Shown: positions 40,909-49,391 of the stretch, in pieces
Layout: every line of letters begins with the position of its first letter
Position numbering within the stretch: the first letter of the stretch is position 1
Origin: Thalassobacillus pellis
Lineage (GTDB): Bacteria > Bacillota > Bacilli > Bacillales > Halobacillaceae
Length of the DNA stretch: 64,000 nt
NCBI RefSeq assembly: GCF_016908295.1
Contig: NZ_JAFBDO010000002.1
Span: 744,001 to 808,000, forward strand
Direction of reading: 5' to 3'
The notes under the pieces: model-generated
What the model was told of the DNA's origin: nothing
Database searches by the model: none
What the model saw: the letters and a program-made list of their open reading frames with translations, nothing else
Translations under genes and position numbers: made by a program

Positions 40909-42207
40909 TTATTGGATTAACAGCAGCCATACGTATAGACCGGCTAATGTAATGAACAGTGTTGGTATAGTCAGGAGTATCCCGATTTTAAAGTAGTAGC
41001 CCCAGGATATTTTGACTCCTTTGGTGGAAAGGACATGCAGCCATAACAAGGTAGCCAGGGAACCGATCGGTGTTATTTTCGGTCCTAAATCGGAGCCGAT
41101 GACGTTGGCATAAATTAAGGCTTCCCTCATCGTTCCTGTGGTGTTTGTTTCTGCAATGGCCAGCGCGTCAATCATGACTGTCGGCATATTATTCATGATC
41201 GACGACAGGATGGCTGCAATGAAGCCCATGGATATGGTAGCGGCAAACAGGCCTTGATCGACAGTGGCCTGGATGACGTTTGCCAGTACATCCGTGAGGC
41301 CCACGTTACGGAGTCCGTAAACGACTACATACATACCGATAGAAAAAAACACAATTGCCCATGGAGCACCTTTTATGACGGTCATCGTCTCCACAGCTGC
41401 ACTCCTTCTCGCCATCAACAGGAAGAAAATTGCAATGATACCTGCAATGATCGATACAGGAATTCCCAATGGTTCACTTGCGAAATATCCAATCAGCAGC
41501 ACTGCAAGAACTCCCCAGGACAAACGGAACATTTTATGATCTTTGATTGCCTCGTTCGGTTTTTTGAGCTGAGTCAGGTCATAGTTTTCCGGAATGCTCT
41601 TTCTGAAGAATAGATAGAGAACCAGAATGCTTGCGCCGATGGAAAAGAAATTCGGAATAATCATGCGTGATGCATATTCAATGAATCCAATGCCGAAGAA
41701 ATCTGCCGATACGATATTGACCAGGTTACTGACGATCAATGGAAGCGAAGCGGTATCTGCGATAAATCCACTTGCCATGATAAACGGCAGAATCATTGCT
41801 TCTTTAAAATTCAAATTCCTCACCATCGCAAGAACGATTGGCGTAAGAATCAGCGCTGCCCCGTCATTGGCAAATAATGCCGCCACTACAGCACCTAGTA
41901 AAATCACATAAATAAACATTTTGGTGCCGTTACCCTTGGCGACACGGGCCATATGTAAAGCTGCCCACTCAAAAAATCCAATTTCATCAAGGATAAGAGA
42001 TATGATGATGATCGCAATAAAAGCTAACGTGGCGTTCCAGACAATTTCCGTAACAGTGACCACGTCCTGGAAATTAACGACACCAACCATCAGCGCTATG
42101 ACTGCTCCACCGCACGCCGACCAGCCAATCCCAAGGTTTTTCGGCTGCCAAATCACTAACAAAAGTGTAAGTAAAAAAATCAGAGTTGCTACAATCGCTA
42201 AATTCAC
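40909..42207 (-). CDS. arsB: Arsenite/antimonite efflux permease ArsB
   Basis: A 432-residue, about 12-TM ArsB/NhaD-superfamily exporter that expels arsenite. Family features: '[20 protein letters not shown]', '[20 protein letters not shown]', '[17 protein letters not shown]', '[20 protein letters not shown]'. GTG start behind GGGGGATTTAA; the arsR stop is 10 bp upstream, arsC follows after 25 bp. Confidence 0.94.
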   Translation of the reverse strand: MNLAIVATLIFLLTLLLVIWQPKNLGIGWSACGGAVIALMVGVVNFQDVVTVTEIVWNATLAFIAIIIISLILDEIGFFEWAALHMARVAKGNGTKMFIYVILLGAVVAALFANDGAALILTPIVLAMVRNLNFKEAMILPFIMASGFIADTASLPLIVSNLVNIVSADFFGIGFIEYASRMIIPNFFSIGASILVLYLFFRKSIPENYDLTQLKKPNEAIKDHKMFRLSWGVLAVLLIGYFASEPLGIPVSIIAGIIAIFFLLMARRSAAVETMTVIKGAPWAIVFFSIGMYVVVYGLRNVGLTDVLANVIQATVDQGLFAATISMGFIAAILSSIMNNMPTVMIDALAIAETNTTGTMREALIYANVIGSDLGPKITPIGSLATLLWLHVLSTKGVKISWGYYFKIGILLTIPTLFITLAGLYVWLLLIQ

Positions 42208-42217
42208 TTAAATCCCC

Positions 42218-42565
42218 CTACAAATCACATTGGATACGTAAGCCCGCTTCCTCCAATGCCTGTAATTTCTCTCTTTGATCCGGTATTTGTTCTAAAACTT
42301 GTTGAACAATCGGATATGTCGGATGGTTTCTGTTAACAGAATAAAAGATCCACTGTCCTCTCCGACGTTCTTTGACGAGTCCTGCATCCCGGAGTTTTCT
42401 TAAATGCTGGCTGACGGAAGGCTGGCTCATTTGCAACACTTCGACAAACTCACAGACGCAACTCTCCCCATCTTTAATAAGCCCCATTATCGTTAAGCGT
42501 GTTTTATCACCTAACAGCTTGAGCATTTGTGCTGCACTTTCTAATTCGATTACTGTTTTTTCCAT
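42218..42565 (-). CDS. arsR: ArsR family arsenic-responsive repressor
   Basis: A 115-residue winged-helix repressor. 'LKLLGDKTRLTIMGLIKDGE' and 'SQPSVSQHLRKLRDAGLVKE' form the HTH; the Cys-Val-Cys in 'ESCVCEFVEVLQ' matches the As(III)-binding site at helix alpha3 of plasmid ArsR proteins. ATG at 42565 after GAGGTGAGGTTC. Represses the arsRBC operon; its own promoter spacer holds a palindrome different from the boxes at arsI. Confidence 0.93.
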   Translation of the reverse strand: MEKTVIELESAAQMLKLLGDKTRLTIMGLIKDGESCVCEFVEVLQMSQPSVSQHLRKLRDAGLVKERRRGQWIFYSVNRNHPTYPIVQQVLEQIPDQREKLQALEEAGLRIQCDL

Positions 42566-42586
42566 GAACCTCACCTCGCAATGATC

Positions 42587-42615
42587 AGTATATTAGCATA
42601 TGCTTATATTTGCAA
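42587..42615 (-). promoter_or_regulatory. arsRBC promoter with internal operator
   Basis: TTGCAA, 17 bp, TATACT on the minus strand; the spacer contains AGCATATGCT (42595-42604). A TGCAATAAAAAG / CTTTTTATTGCA dyad sits just upstream. Confidence 0.75.
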
Positions 42616-42649
42616 TAAAAAGGCAACTTTCTTTTTATTGCATCGAACA

Positions 42650-42696
42650 TAAAAATACCCTATAGGGCAGCCATTACAACGACTGTCCTATAGGGT
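42650..42696 (-). terminator. Terminator of the YfhE-like gene
   Basis: ACCCTATAGG and CCTATAGGGT plus inner CAG/CTG form a 14-bp stem; minus-strand tail is ATTTTTAT. Confidence 0.75.
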
Positions 42697-42727
42697 AACG
42701 CATTATTTTTATAAACGTTTTACATAA

Positions 42728-42895
42728 CTACTTCATTAAATTAGGGTTTTCTTCTTTGGCTTCTTTTACTCTTGGTTTGCGGTAACCACCGGCAATATCT
42801 GCGCGTTTGAATTCTTTTGCATAAATGACTTCCTGCGCGTCTGTCAGTTCGACTCCATTCCCTTTGATCGGTTGATATTGTGTGTTTCTAGCCAT
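42728..42895 (-). CDS. yfhE: YfhE family small protein
   Basis: A 55-residue protein: 'MARNTQYQPIKGNG', then 'LTDAQEVIYAKEFKRADIAG' and 'GYRKPRVKEAKEENPN'. The central T-x-A-Q-E-V-x-Y-x-x-E-F-x-x-A-D and G-Y are the YfhE pattern of Bacillaceae, small basic proteins of unknown function often reported in spore or stress regulons. ATG after GAAAGGATGTTCATC. Own terminator. Confidence 0.65.
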   Translation of the reverse strand: MARNTQYQPIKGNGVELTDAQEVIYAKEFKRADIAGGYRKPRVKEAKEENPNLMK

Positions 42896-43029
42896 GATGA
42901 ACATCCTTTCTATGGAATTGAGTTATAAAATTTTTTCCCACTATAGAAAATCACTAAACATAACTAAAAAGATTTACATACATATTTGATCTGTCACCAA
43001 TCCTGGTACAGGAAAGTAACGATAACTGA

Positions 43030-43059
43030 AAAGGACTGAATCGTAGACGATTCAGCCCT
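43030..43059 (-). terminator. Hairpin after the S1C protease gene
   Basis: Minus strand GGCTGAATCG-TCTA-CGATTCAGTCC followed by TTTTC; short tail, probably a modest terminator. Confidence 0.6.
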
Positions 43060-43085
43060 GCTCATTTTTTATTTGAATAGAAGCT

Positions 43086-44237
43086 TCATTCCCCATTTTT
43101 GTTGGGAAGAAGCTCTTCTCCGCTTCCGGAAATAAGTTTTGCACGTTCATTTTCTTTTCCGACTACGTAAGTTACTTTGTATTTCTTCGGTTTCACTTCG
43201 CCGTTCACCGTTTCTTCAACCGTAATATAGGCGGTTACGGTGACATTTTTTCCGTTATCTTCCGGTATCAGCTCATCCACCGTGACAGACAAGGTGTTGG
43301 AATAACCATCCCGGAATTCTTCATACGAAGTGGAACTTTGCCTGCTGCTGCCAAGCAAGGAGTAGGCGGTAACAAAATCTCCTTTACTGATACTGTCATA
43401 AAAATACTCTACTACATAGGTTGCCTGGTCGATCGGCACCTCGGCCGAATCTGCGTTTCCTCCGTCGGCCATATGTGGAAATTCCGGCAGGCTTTTCATT
43501 GGTGATTCAGACCAACGCTTGACGAGCGGGAGAACATCGGTAATTGGAATACTGAACCCGATTGATTCTTTATCCAATTTAGCAGAATTGATCCCAATCA
43601 CTTTTCCCGTCTCACTGTCAATCAGCGGACCGCCACTGTTACCCGCTGAAATCGGTGCTGAAATCTGGTAAAGCCCCTCATATTTGAAGGTGTCGATTTC
43701 AAAATTCCGATCAAGCCCCGAGATTTCTCCTCTTGTCACCGTGTTTTGTAATCCGAGCGGGCTCCCTAAAGCTAGTACAGGATCCAGCACTTGGACGTTA
43801 TCTTCCGTGGCAATTTCCAATGGTTCTTTTCCTTCAAGGCCTGGAACTCGAATTACCGCTACATCTGTTTCTGTACTGATGCCGATCACCTTACCTTCCA
43901 ATTCCTTTGAATCGGAGGTAATGACGGTCACTTCTTTTGCATTTGCGACCACATGGGCATTGGTGAGCACATCACCTTTATCGTTATAAAGAAAGCCTGA
44001 CCCCTGGGTCCCATTGGCCAGCTTGATTTGAACCACTTTTTTCTGCGATTCCGATATGATATCCTTCAATGCCTTTGATTGCGGCTTTTCCTCTTTCTGA
44101 TCATTCCCAGTCTGCACCAGGGCAGATGCTTCAGACAGTTGGGCTGGTATGGAATCTTTGATATAAAAATAACCCGATACACCTGCTGCCACAAGGATGA
44201 TGGATGTGACAATGCTGATAATCCAGTTGCGTTTCAT
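43086..44237 (-). CDS. Membrane-anchored HtrA-like serine protease (S1C) without PDZ
   Basis: A 383-residue protein: N-terminal TM anchor (residues 5-27), extracytoplasmic trypsin-like domain with His95 ('LTNAHVV'), Asp125 ('TETDVAVIRV') and Ser201 ('APISAGNSGGPLID'). The C-terminal third (from about 270) is not a PDZ domain but an alpha/beta module with 'YVVEYFYDSISKGDFVTAYS', NTF2-like. The next gene upstream encodes a zinc-ribbon membrane protein 12 bp away, so the two form an operon, perhaps for envelope quality control or stress signalling. ATG with GGGGGGATGGAAC. Confidence 0.87.
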   Translation of the reverse strand: MKRNWIISIVTSIILVAAGVSGYFYIKDSIPAQLSEASALVQTGNDQKEEKPQSKALKDIISESQKKVVQIKLANGTQGSGFLYNDKGDVLTNAHVVANAKEVTVITSDSKELEGKVIGISTETDVAVIRVPGLEGKEPLEIATEDNVQVLDPVLALGSPLGLQNTVTRGEISGLDRNFEIDTFKYEGLYQISAPISAGNSGGPLIDSETGKVIGINSAKLDKESIGFSIPITDVLPLVKRWSESPMKSLPEFPHMADGGNADSAEVPIDQATYVVEYFYDSISKGDFVTAYSLLGSSRQSSTSYEEFRDGYSNTLSVTVDELIPEDNGKNVTVTAYITVEETVNGEVKPKKYKVTYVVGKENERAKLISGSGEELLPNKNGE

Positions 44238-44249
44238 GTTCCATCCCCC

Positions 44250-45470
44250 CTATTCGACATACCATTCCATATTGATGACTTCCACGTTGACTTCTTCATT
44301 GATATCAAAAAATTTCTTTTCAAATTTTCCGGTGTCGCCTGGATTCATATACATCGGATAAACGGTGGTTTTCTCCTTTGCGACAACTTTTCCTTCTTTA
44401 TTTTTCACTTCGAGCTCCAAGGTTACAGAGCTGATGATTTTTGTAGCGACACTTTTTACTTTACCGGTTACTGTCAGGTCACCGAGGTCATCCAGTTTTG
44501 CTTTCAGTTCCGTCACTTCGATCGCCGAAGTCCGGTTCTTGATGTCTTCCTGTGCGGCTTTCTCCAAAGCACGCTTGATTCTTTCCTGCTGCGCTTGTTC
44601 GAAGGCTGCTTTTTCCTGTTTGATCCGTTCTTTCAACTGTAAGAGCTTCTCATTGTTGACCGCGAACTGCAGGGCATCATCAACGACAGCAATGGCTTTG
44701 TTAAATTCTTTTCCGGCAATATGCTCTTCCGCATTGCGGGAAGCGATGCTGACAATCTTTTCAAGGATCTTCCCTTTCACCTGGACAGCTTCCTGAACCT
44801 CATAGGAGGACACCGTGGACAATTTCGCTGCCAGTTCATCTACGGTCTTCAATTCGGCAAGCTCATTATTGATACGCTTGATTTCTACCTGGGTAGCTAA
44901 TGTGTCGAGAGAACCATTGAAAGAAAGCATGAGCTTACTTTCGCTTTCCTCTACCCTTTTCCGGATCTGATCGATTTTAGCATTTGCTTTCTCAAGCTGA
45001 TTACTTTGAATGTGTTCACTGATATTATCCAGTTCTTTCTCTACCTCGATCGCATTCTGGACAAATTCCCGGTCTTGCTTTAACGCGGGAAAGTCATCGC
45101 GCATCTGAATCGCTTGATCCAGGAGCTTCTTCGCCTTTTCATATTTTCCATCAATGGCAAGAGCTTCAGCGTCATTTTTCAGCTGCAGTACTTCTTCATT
45201 GATGTCCTGTTCCTTAGCATATGTATAGCCGACCCATCCGGCAGCAATTAAAAAAACCACGACCGGAATAAATATTGCAAACCAGTTGGCTCTCTTTTTT
45301 GGAGTTTTATGCTTATTTGTCTTGCGGGAATCCTGACCCGCTCCGGTTTCCCGGATTGCAGCCATTTCTTCCTTCTGCCCGCCGGCACCATCTTCTATTC
45401 GGGCACCACAGTTCGGACAAAATCGAGAGCCCTCATTTATTTCGCTGTTACAATTCGGGCATGTTTTCAT
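44250..45470 (-). CDS. Zinc-ribbon, single-TM, coiled-coil protein partner of the S1C protease
   Basis: A 406-residue protein. The N-terminal zinc ribbon 'CPNCNSEINEGSRFCPNCGA' has two CxxC pairs in the cytosol; a TM helix follows at about 68-88 ('WFAIFIPVVVFLIAAGWVGY'); then a long alpha-helical/coiled-coil region of about 230 residues, and a C-terminal beta domain ('GKVKSVATKIISSVTLELEV', FxLYD-like). Similar zinc-ribbon proteins (TcaA-like) take part in envelope stress. ATG at 45470 follows AAAGGGTGAGCCC. Operon with the protease. Confidence 0.8.
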   Translation of the reverse strand: MKTCPNCNSEINEGSRFCPNCGARIEDGAGGQKEEMAAIRETGAGQDSRKTNKHKTPKKRANWFAIFIPVVVFLIAAGWVGYTYAKEQDINEEVLQLKNDAEALAIDGKYEKAKKLLDQAIQMRDDFPALKQDREFVQNAIEVEKELDNISEHIQSNQLEKANAKIDQIRKRVEESESKLMLSFNGSLDTLATQVEIKRINNELAELKTVDELAAKLSTVSSYEVQEAVQVKGKILEKIVSIASRNAEEHIAGKEFNKAIAVVDDALQFAVNNEKLLQLKERIKQEKAAFEQAQQERIKRALEKAAQEDIKNRTSAIEVTELKAKLDDLGDLTVTGKVKSVATKIISSVTLELEVKNKEGKVVAKEKTTVYPMYMNPGDTGKFEKKFFDINEEVNVEVINMEWYVE

Positions 45471-45671
45471 GGGCTCACCCTTTCTGACTTTTTTCCCTTT
45501 CATCTATGAACCTGCCTTCTTTTACATGCATTTTGTAGACTGTTTGGCAAATGAAGGAACAACATACTTTGTCAATTATAGCATGATTTGACTCGAAATT
45601 CTCAAGTAGATTCATAGGATTTTCGAACGAATTACCTAGGATAATTTCATGGGACTGATTAAATACAAAAG
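45471..45671. other. Control region before the zinc-ribbon gene, otherwise empty
   Basis: About 200 bp with no gene. AT-rich upstream sequence, no clear promoter assigned. Confidence 0.4.
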
Positions 45672-46113
45672 CTTTAAAGCACGCTGTGGCATTCTTTGTT
45701 ACAGAGAGGATGGCTTAAGACCTCGAGGGGGTAGGCGCTGAAGCTGGATGAAACAAAAGCGGAAGCGCCTCGTTCACCCCCGACAAGCTTAAGAAGAGCC
45801 TCGCCGTGACGTTCTTTGTCACAGAGGGGGTTGGCTTAAGACCTCGAAGGGGTAGGCGCTGAAGCTGGATGAAACAAAAGCGGAAGCGCCTCGTCCACCC
45901 CCGAAAAGCTTAAGAAAAGCCTCGACGTGACGGTCTTTGTCACAGAGGGGATTGGCTTAAGACCTCGAGGGGGTAGGCGCTGAAGCTGGATGAAACAAAA
46001 GCGGAAGCGCCTCGTCCACCCCCGAAAAGCTTAAGAAAAGCCTCGACGTGACGGTCTTTGTCACAGAGGGGATTGGCTTAAGACCTCGAGGGGGTAGGCG
46101 CTGAAGCTGGATG
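45672..46113 (+). repeat. Tandem 121-bp palindromic repeat, one partial and three near-complete units
   Basis: Full units begin at 45759, 45880 and 46001, exactly 121 bp apart; a partial unit at 45672 lacks the left half. Each starts GCGGAAGCGCCT and its end has AGGCGCTGAAGC, with ACCCCCG/CGAGGGGGT, CTTAAG/CTTAAG and GTGAC/GTCAC nested inside, so a unit can fold into a hairpin of about 110 nt. The last two units are almost identical. No coding capacity. Located between the zinc-ribbon gene and ypcP. Confidence 0.9.
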
Positions 46114-46168
46114 AAGCCCACTTTATAGGTTTATCCACAACCATTCACTTTTAGAATTTCCTAGATAG

Positions 46169-46208
46169 TAAAAAAATCCTGCGGAGGATTTGTAAAACTC
46201 CGCAGGAT
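46169..46208 (-). terminator. Terminator of ypcP
   Basis: ATCCTGCGGAG, loop, CTCCGCAGGAT with TTTTTTT following on the minus strand. Confidence 0.9.
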
Positions 46209-46226
46209 CACTTGGGACCAGCTTTG

Positions 46227-47093
46227 TTAGCTGATGAGGGAATCCAGTCGTTTGAATTCCAGCTCCTTGAATTTTTTGATCATCATTTCCTGATTGATTT
46301 GATAAGCCGCTTCCTCTAGTGAACAGTCCACGCCTACCTCACAGTTTATTTCTGCAAGCTTGCGGGATAAGTGCAGCATATCCAGGTCACTCTCGATTTT
46401 TGTACGCTGTCCTTTTGTCAGGCTGGAGAGATTTTCTAAAATGCCTTCAATACTGCCATAAGTGCTGAGCAGTTTCAGTGCTGTCTTCTCGCCAATACCT
46501 TTTACCCCCGGATAATTGTCACTGCTGTCGCCCATCAATGCTTTCAAGTCGATCATCTGTTTCGGGGTAATCCCTTTCTCTTCATAAAAAGTATCCATCT
46601 GGTATTCTGCATAATTGCCATATCCTTTTTTCAATAGGGAAACGGTGACATTTTCCTTTAGAAGCTGCAGAATATCCTGGTCCCCGGTAAGGATGATGAC
46701 TTCCGAATGTTTACTGTATTCCTTGCTGAGCGTACCAATGCAGTCATCAGCCTCGAACCCGGCAAGGCCAACATTCGGAATATCCAATGCTTCCACGACT
46801 TCCTTTACCAAATCAAATTGTGGGACAAGTTCTACCGGTGGTTCACCGCGATTGGCTTTATATTCCGGAAAAATTTCCGTCCGGAATGTCCGGCTTCCCA
46901 TGTCCCAGCAGCATATGACATGGCTGGGGTCGTACTTTTTAGTAGCTGTAAACAAATGCTTCACAAATCCATAGACAGCATTCGTGGGCATCCCTTTACT
47001 ATTGATCATATAATAGCCGCTCATGGCAGTCGCATAGAAGGCGCGGAATAACAGTGCCATTCCATCGACAAGCATTACTTTATCTTTTTCCAT
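46227..47093 (-). CDS. ypcP: 5'-3' exonuclease / flap endonuclease (YpcP, ExoIX-like)
   Basis: A 288-residue PIN/FEN superfamily nuclease similar to the N-terminal domain of DNA polymerase I. Metal-binding acidic clusters: 'LVDGMALLFRAFYA', 'DMGSRTFRTEIFPEYK', 'GFEADDCIGTLSKEY', 'VIILTGDQDILQLL' and 'LMGDSSDNYPGVKGIGEKTA' (helix-hairpin-helix). It removes RNA primers or 5' flaps, backing up PolA. ATG after AGGAACTAGG. Monocistronic. Confidence 0.92.
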   Translation of the reverse strand: MEKDKVMLVDGMALLFRAFYATAMSGYYMINSKGMPTNAVYGFVKHLFTATKKYDPSHVICCWDMGSRTFRTEIFPEYKANRGEPPVELVPQFDLVKEVVEALDIPNVGLAGFEADDCIGTLSKEYSKHSEVIILTGDQDILQLLKENVTVSLLKKGYGNYAEYQMDTFYEEKGITPKQMIDLKALMGDSSDNYPGVKGIGEKTALKLLSTYGSIEGILENLSSLTKGQRTKIESDLDMLHLSRKLAEINCEVGVDCSLEEAAYQINQEMMIKKFKELEFKRLDSLIS

Positions 47094-47204
47094 CCTAGTT
47101 CCTCCCCAAAATTACAGTTATCCCTATTATAACAAAAATTGTCCATCTGATTTTTCAATTTTTTTGGGATGGTTCCAGACATTTTAATCTATGGATGGGT
47201 CAGG

Positions 47205-47221
47205 TTAACAACTGTTGTTAA
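47205..47221. promoter_or_regulatory. Perfect 17-bp palindrome upstream of ypcP
   Basis: TTAACAAC-T-GTTGTTAA, about 112 bp before the ypcP start; operator-like, binder unknown. Confidence 0.4.
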
Positions 47222-47269
47222 ATGGGAAAGAAGCTAAGTCTTAAAAGCGGGATAGGCAAAAATTACACA

Positions 47270-47300
47270 TAAAAAATAACCCGCGGGCTCGCCACGGATT
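47270..47300 (-). terminator. Terminator of the 83-residue hypothetical gene
   Basis: Minus strand AATCCGTGG, 5-base loop, CCGCGGGTT (two G-U pairs) and ATTTTTT. Confidence 0.75.
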
Positions 47301-47316
47301 ATCCTTATGATCTTTA

Positions 47317-47568
47317 TCAGTTCGCATCCTTGGTCAGGAAATCGGCTGCATTTTTTGCTTCACCTAAGTAGAATGTTTCGACTCTGTCCGTCCGGATGAC
47401 GAGATCGTCGTCCAATGACCACCAAAGTCCGCGCTCCAATTGTTTCATAATGAAATCGCACGCTTCCCGTTCATTATGTGGTTCACTTAATTCTACTTCT
47501 TTACTGATTGTCCTCCCACTTTCCATGAGAAAATTGAATTGCCAATTTTGCTTTTGTTCTTCAGCCAA
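47317..47568 (-). CDS. Hypothetical acidic protein
   Basis: An 83-residue soluble protein, not recognised: 'NWQFNFLMESGRTISKEVEL' then 'EREACDFIMKQLERGLWWSL' and 'DDDLVIRTDRVETFYLG'. Alternating beta/alpha segments suggest a compact fold. TTG start with GAAAGGATGAACTATT; own terminator. A good ribosome site and terminator make it a real gene. Confidence 0.66.
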   Translation of the reverse strand: MAEEQKQNWQFNFLMESGRTISKEVELSEPHNEREACDFIMKQLERGLWWSLDDDLVIRTDRVETFYLGEAKNAADFLTKDAN

Positions 47569-47668
47569 AATAGTTCATCCTTTCCGATTGAATTGTTTGT
47601 CATTTTAGTATACCCGATCGAATACTTGCAAATCATATGAGGCTCAGTGTGTTCCATTCACCTTTTAG

Positions 47669-49054
47669 TCAAAACAGCAGATGAGCGAAAATGACGATGA
47701 TCGGGAGCGTAACTACCGTACGCTGCAGAAAAATCACAAGCAGTTCCCAAAGACTTAAAGGAATTTTGGATTTTAATATCAATACCCCGATTTCGGACAT
47801 GTAAATCAATTGTGTAATTGAAATCCCAGCGATTACAAATCGGGTCAATTCACTTTCAATACCGGCACCAATGACCGCCGGAAGAAACATGTCTGCAAAT
47901 CCGACCACCAGTGCAGGCGCTGCAGCACTCGCTTCCGGAAGCTGCATCCACTCAAGTACTGGTACCAGTGGATAAGAAAGCCAGACGAACACGGGCGTAT
48001 ACTCGGCGAGAATAAGGGCAGCGGATCCTAAAGCGAGCACAATCGGAATCAATCCAAGCCATATGTCCAGTACATTGGCAAGCCCTTGCTTGATCACACC
48101 ACGATAGGATTTGATTTTGCCTGCTTGTTCCACTGCTTGTTGGAGACCCGTCTGGAAACTTGATTGATTCGTAGAAACATCCTCTTCAATTTGTTTCCCC
48201 GCTATTTCATCGTATTCATCCTTTTTCCTGGATAGAGGCGGAATTCTAGGAATGATAATAGCAGCCACCACGACGGCAAGCGTTACGACAAGATAGAAAG
48301 GAACAAAATATTGTTCCAGACCAATGAAGCTGATGACAACAAGGCTGAAAGCAATGGATGCAATCGAAAAATTCGTTGCGATGACAGAAGCTTCCCTCTT
48401 GGTATAATACCCCTGCTCAAATTGCTGGGTGGTAATCAATACACCTACAGGGCCTGCTCCCATCCAGGAAGCGGTGGCATCAATAGCAGATCTCCCTGGC
48501 AGCTTGAATAATGGCTGCATCACTTTCCGAAGTAATGTACCTATAAATTCCATCAAACCAAAAGATAATAGAAACGGCATGAGTAAGGCTGCAAATAAAA
48601 ACCATGTCGTCAATACGGGGACGAGCGAATACAGCACCGTTCCCCCTGTAGCATCCGACCAGACGAATTCAGGCCCAGCCTTTGTGAGAGTTAGAAAAGC
48701 AATAATGGCTCCTGCCAACCTTGTCACTGTCCAAAAATAAGAAATGTCGAACAAGCTGGTCATAAGTGCGGAGTTTTTTACCCAGTCAGGATTGAACAAC
48801 CTGACCCATAGTGCTCCCAGGGCGGAGATGGCAACAAGGATGGTCATGAACAAGGGAATTTGACTGCTGAAGTATCCCTGTAACGATTCGGCCAGGATTC
48901 CCACACCAATGGTCACTTTCCCCTGGAAAGGAATCGGTACAAGAAATAGAAGTATTCCAATCAATGAAGGAATGAGGAATCTCATAAGCTGTTTACGATC
49001 CAGTTCCTTCACCGGTGATTGTTGTTTTGTCGTTGTTTGTTTTCTTGCTTCCAT
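47669..49054 (-). CDS. YjiH family membrane protein (Gate/nucleoside-recognition domain)
   Basis: A 461-residue polytopic protein, about 11 TM helices, with two Gate domains: 'ASWMGAGPVGVLITTQQFEQ' and 'SAAAPALVVGFADMFLPAVI'. YjiH proteins are related to spore-maturation SpmA/B and concentrative nucleoside transport Gate domains; substrate unknown. The ATG at 49054 follows AGGGTGGCCCGCATA. Isolated between convergent and divergent genes. Confidence 0.82.
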   Translation of the reverse strand: MEARKQTTTKQQSPVKELDRKQLMRFLIPSLIGILLFLVPIPFQGKVTIGVGILAESLQGYFSSQIPLFMTILVAISALGALWVRLFNPDWVKNSALMTSLFDISYFWTVTRLAGAIIAFLTLTKAGPEFVWSDATGGTVLYSLVPVLTTWFLFAALLMPFLLSFGLMEFIGTLLRKVMQPLFKLPGRSAIDATASWMGAGPVGVLITTQQFEQGYYTKREASVIATNFSIASIAFSLVVISFIGLEQYFVPFYLVVTLAVVVAAIIIPRIPPLSRKKDEYDEIAGKQIEEDVSTNQSSFQTGLQQAVEQAGKIKSYRGVIKQGLANVLDIWLGLIPIVLALGSAALILAEYTPVFVWLSYPLVPVLEWMQLPEASAAAPALVVGFADMFLPAVIGAGIESELTRFVIAGISITQLIYMSEIGVLILKSKIPLSLWELLVIFLQRTVVTLPIIVIFAHLLF

Positions 49055-49201
49055 TATGCGGGCCACCCTTCTGATAGATTCAATGTTAATAAATATACAT
49101 CATAAAGTTTTTTTATACAATAGGGTGTCATTAACTTTTCTAAGTTTCCTAGAATTTCTTCGGGCTTGGCTTGAACATGATCATCTAGCATTCCCATTTT
49201 A

Positions 49202-49289
49202 TGGTTCTCATTTGGTTCTCACGGGGATAGTGCTTATCACTTCCATTTCCTGGTTCTCCTGGGGTGGAAAGTTCTGGTTCTCCTGGGGA
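49202..49289 (+). repeat. TGGTTCTC-NN-GGGG direct repeats in a gene-free upstream region
   Basis: Copies at 49213-49227 (TGGTTCTCACGGGGA), 49251-49265 (TGGTTCTCCTGGGGT) and 49275-49289 (TGGTTCTCCTGGGGA), plus a half-copy TGGTTCTCA at 49202. The same motif makes up the terminator after the gene. Position is 100-190 bp upstream of the YeeE/YedE start. The rest of 49055-49201 is featureless. Confidence 0.75.
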
Positions 49290-49391
49290 GAGGGTTATAT
49301 GCAAAAGACTTTACAAATGATAGTTTGGCCCTTATTATGATAGGCGAATTAAACCTGATTATTTTTATCGGAATTAGGAGGCATTAAATCT

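Noticed and set aside
42612-42641. Terminator upstream of arsR
   Set aside because: The AT-only 12-bp dyad overlaps the -35 region of the arsR promoter and has no GC core; more likely part of the control region.
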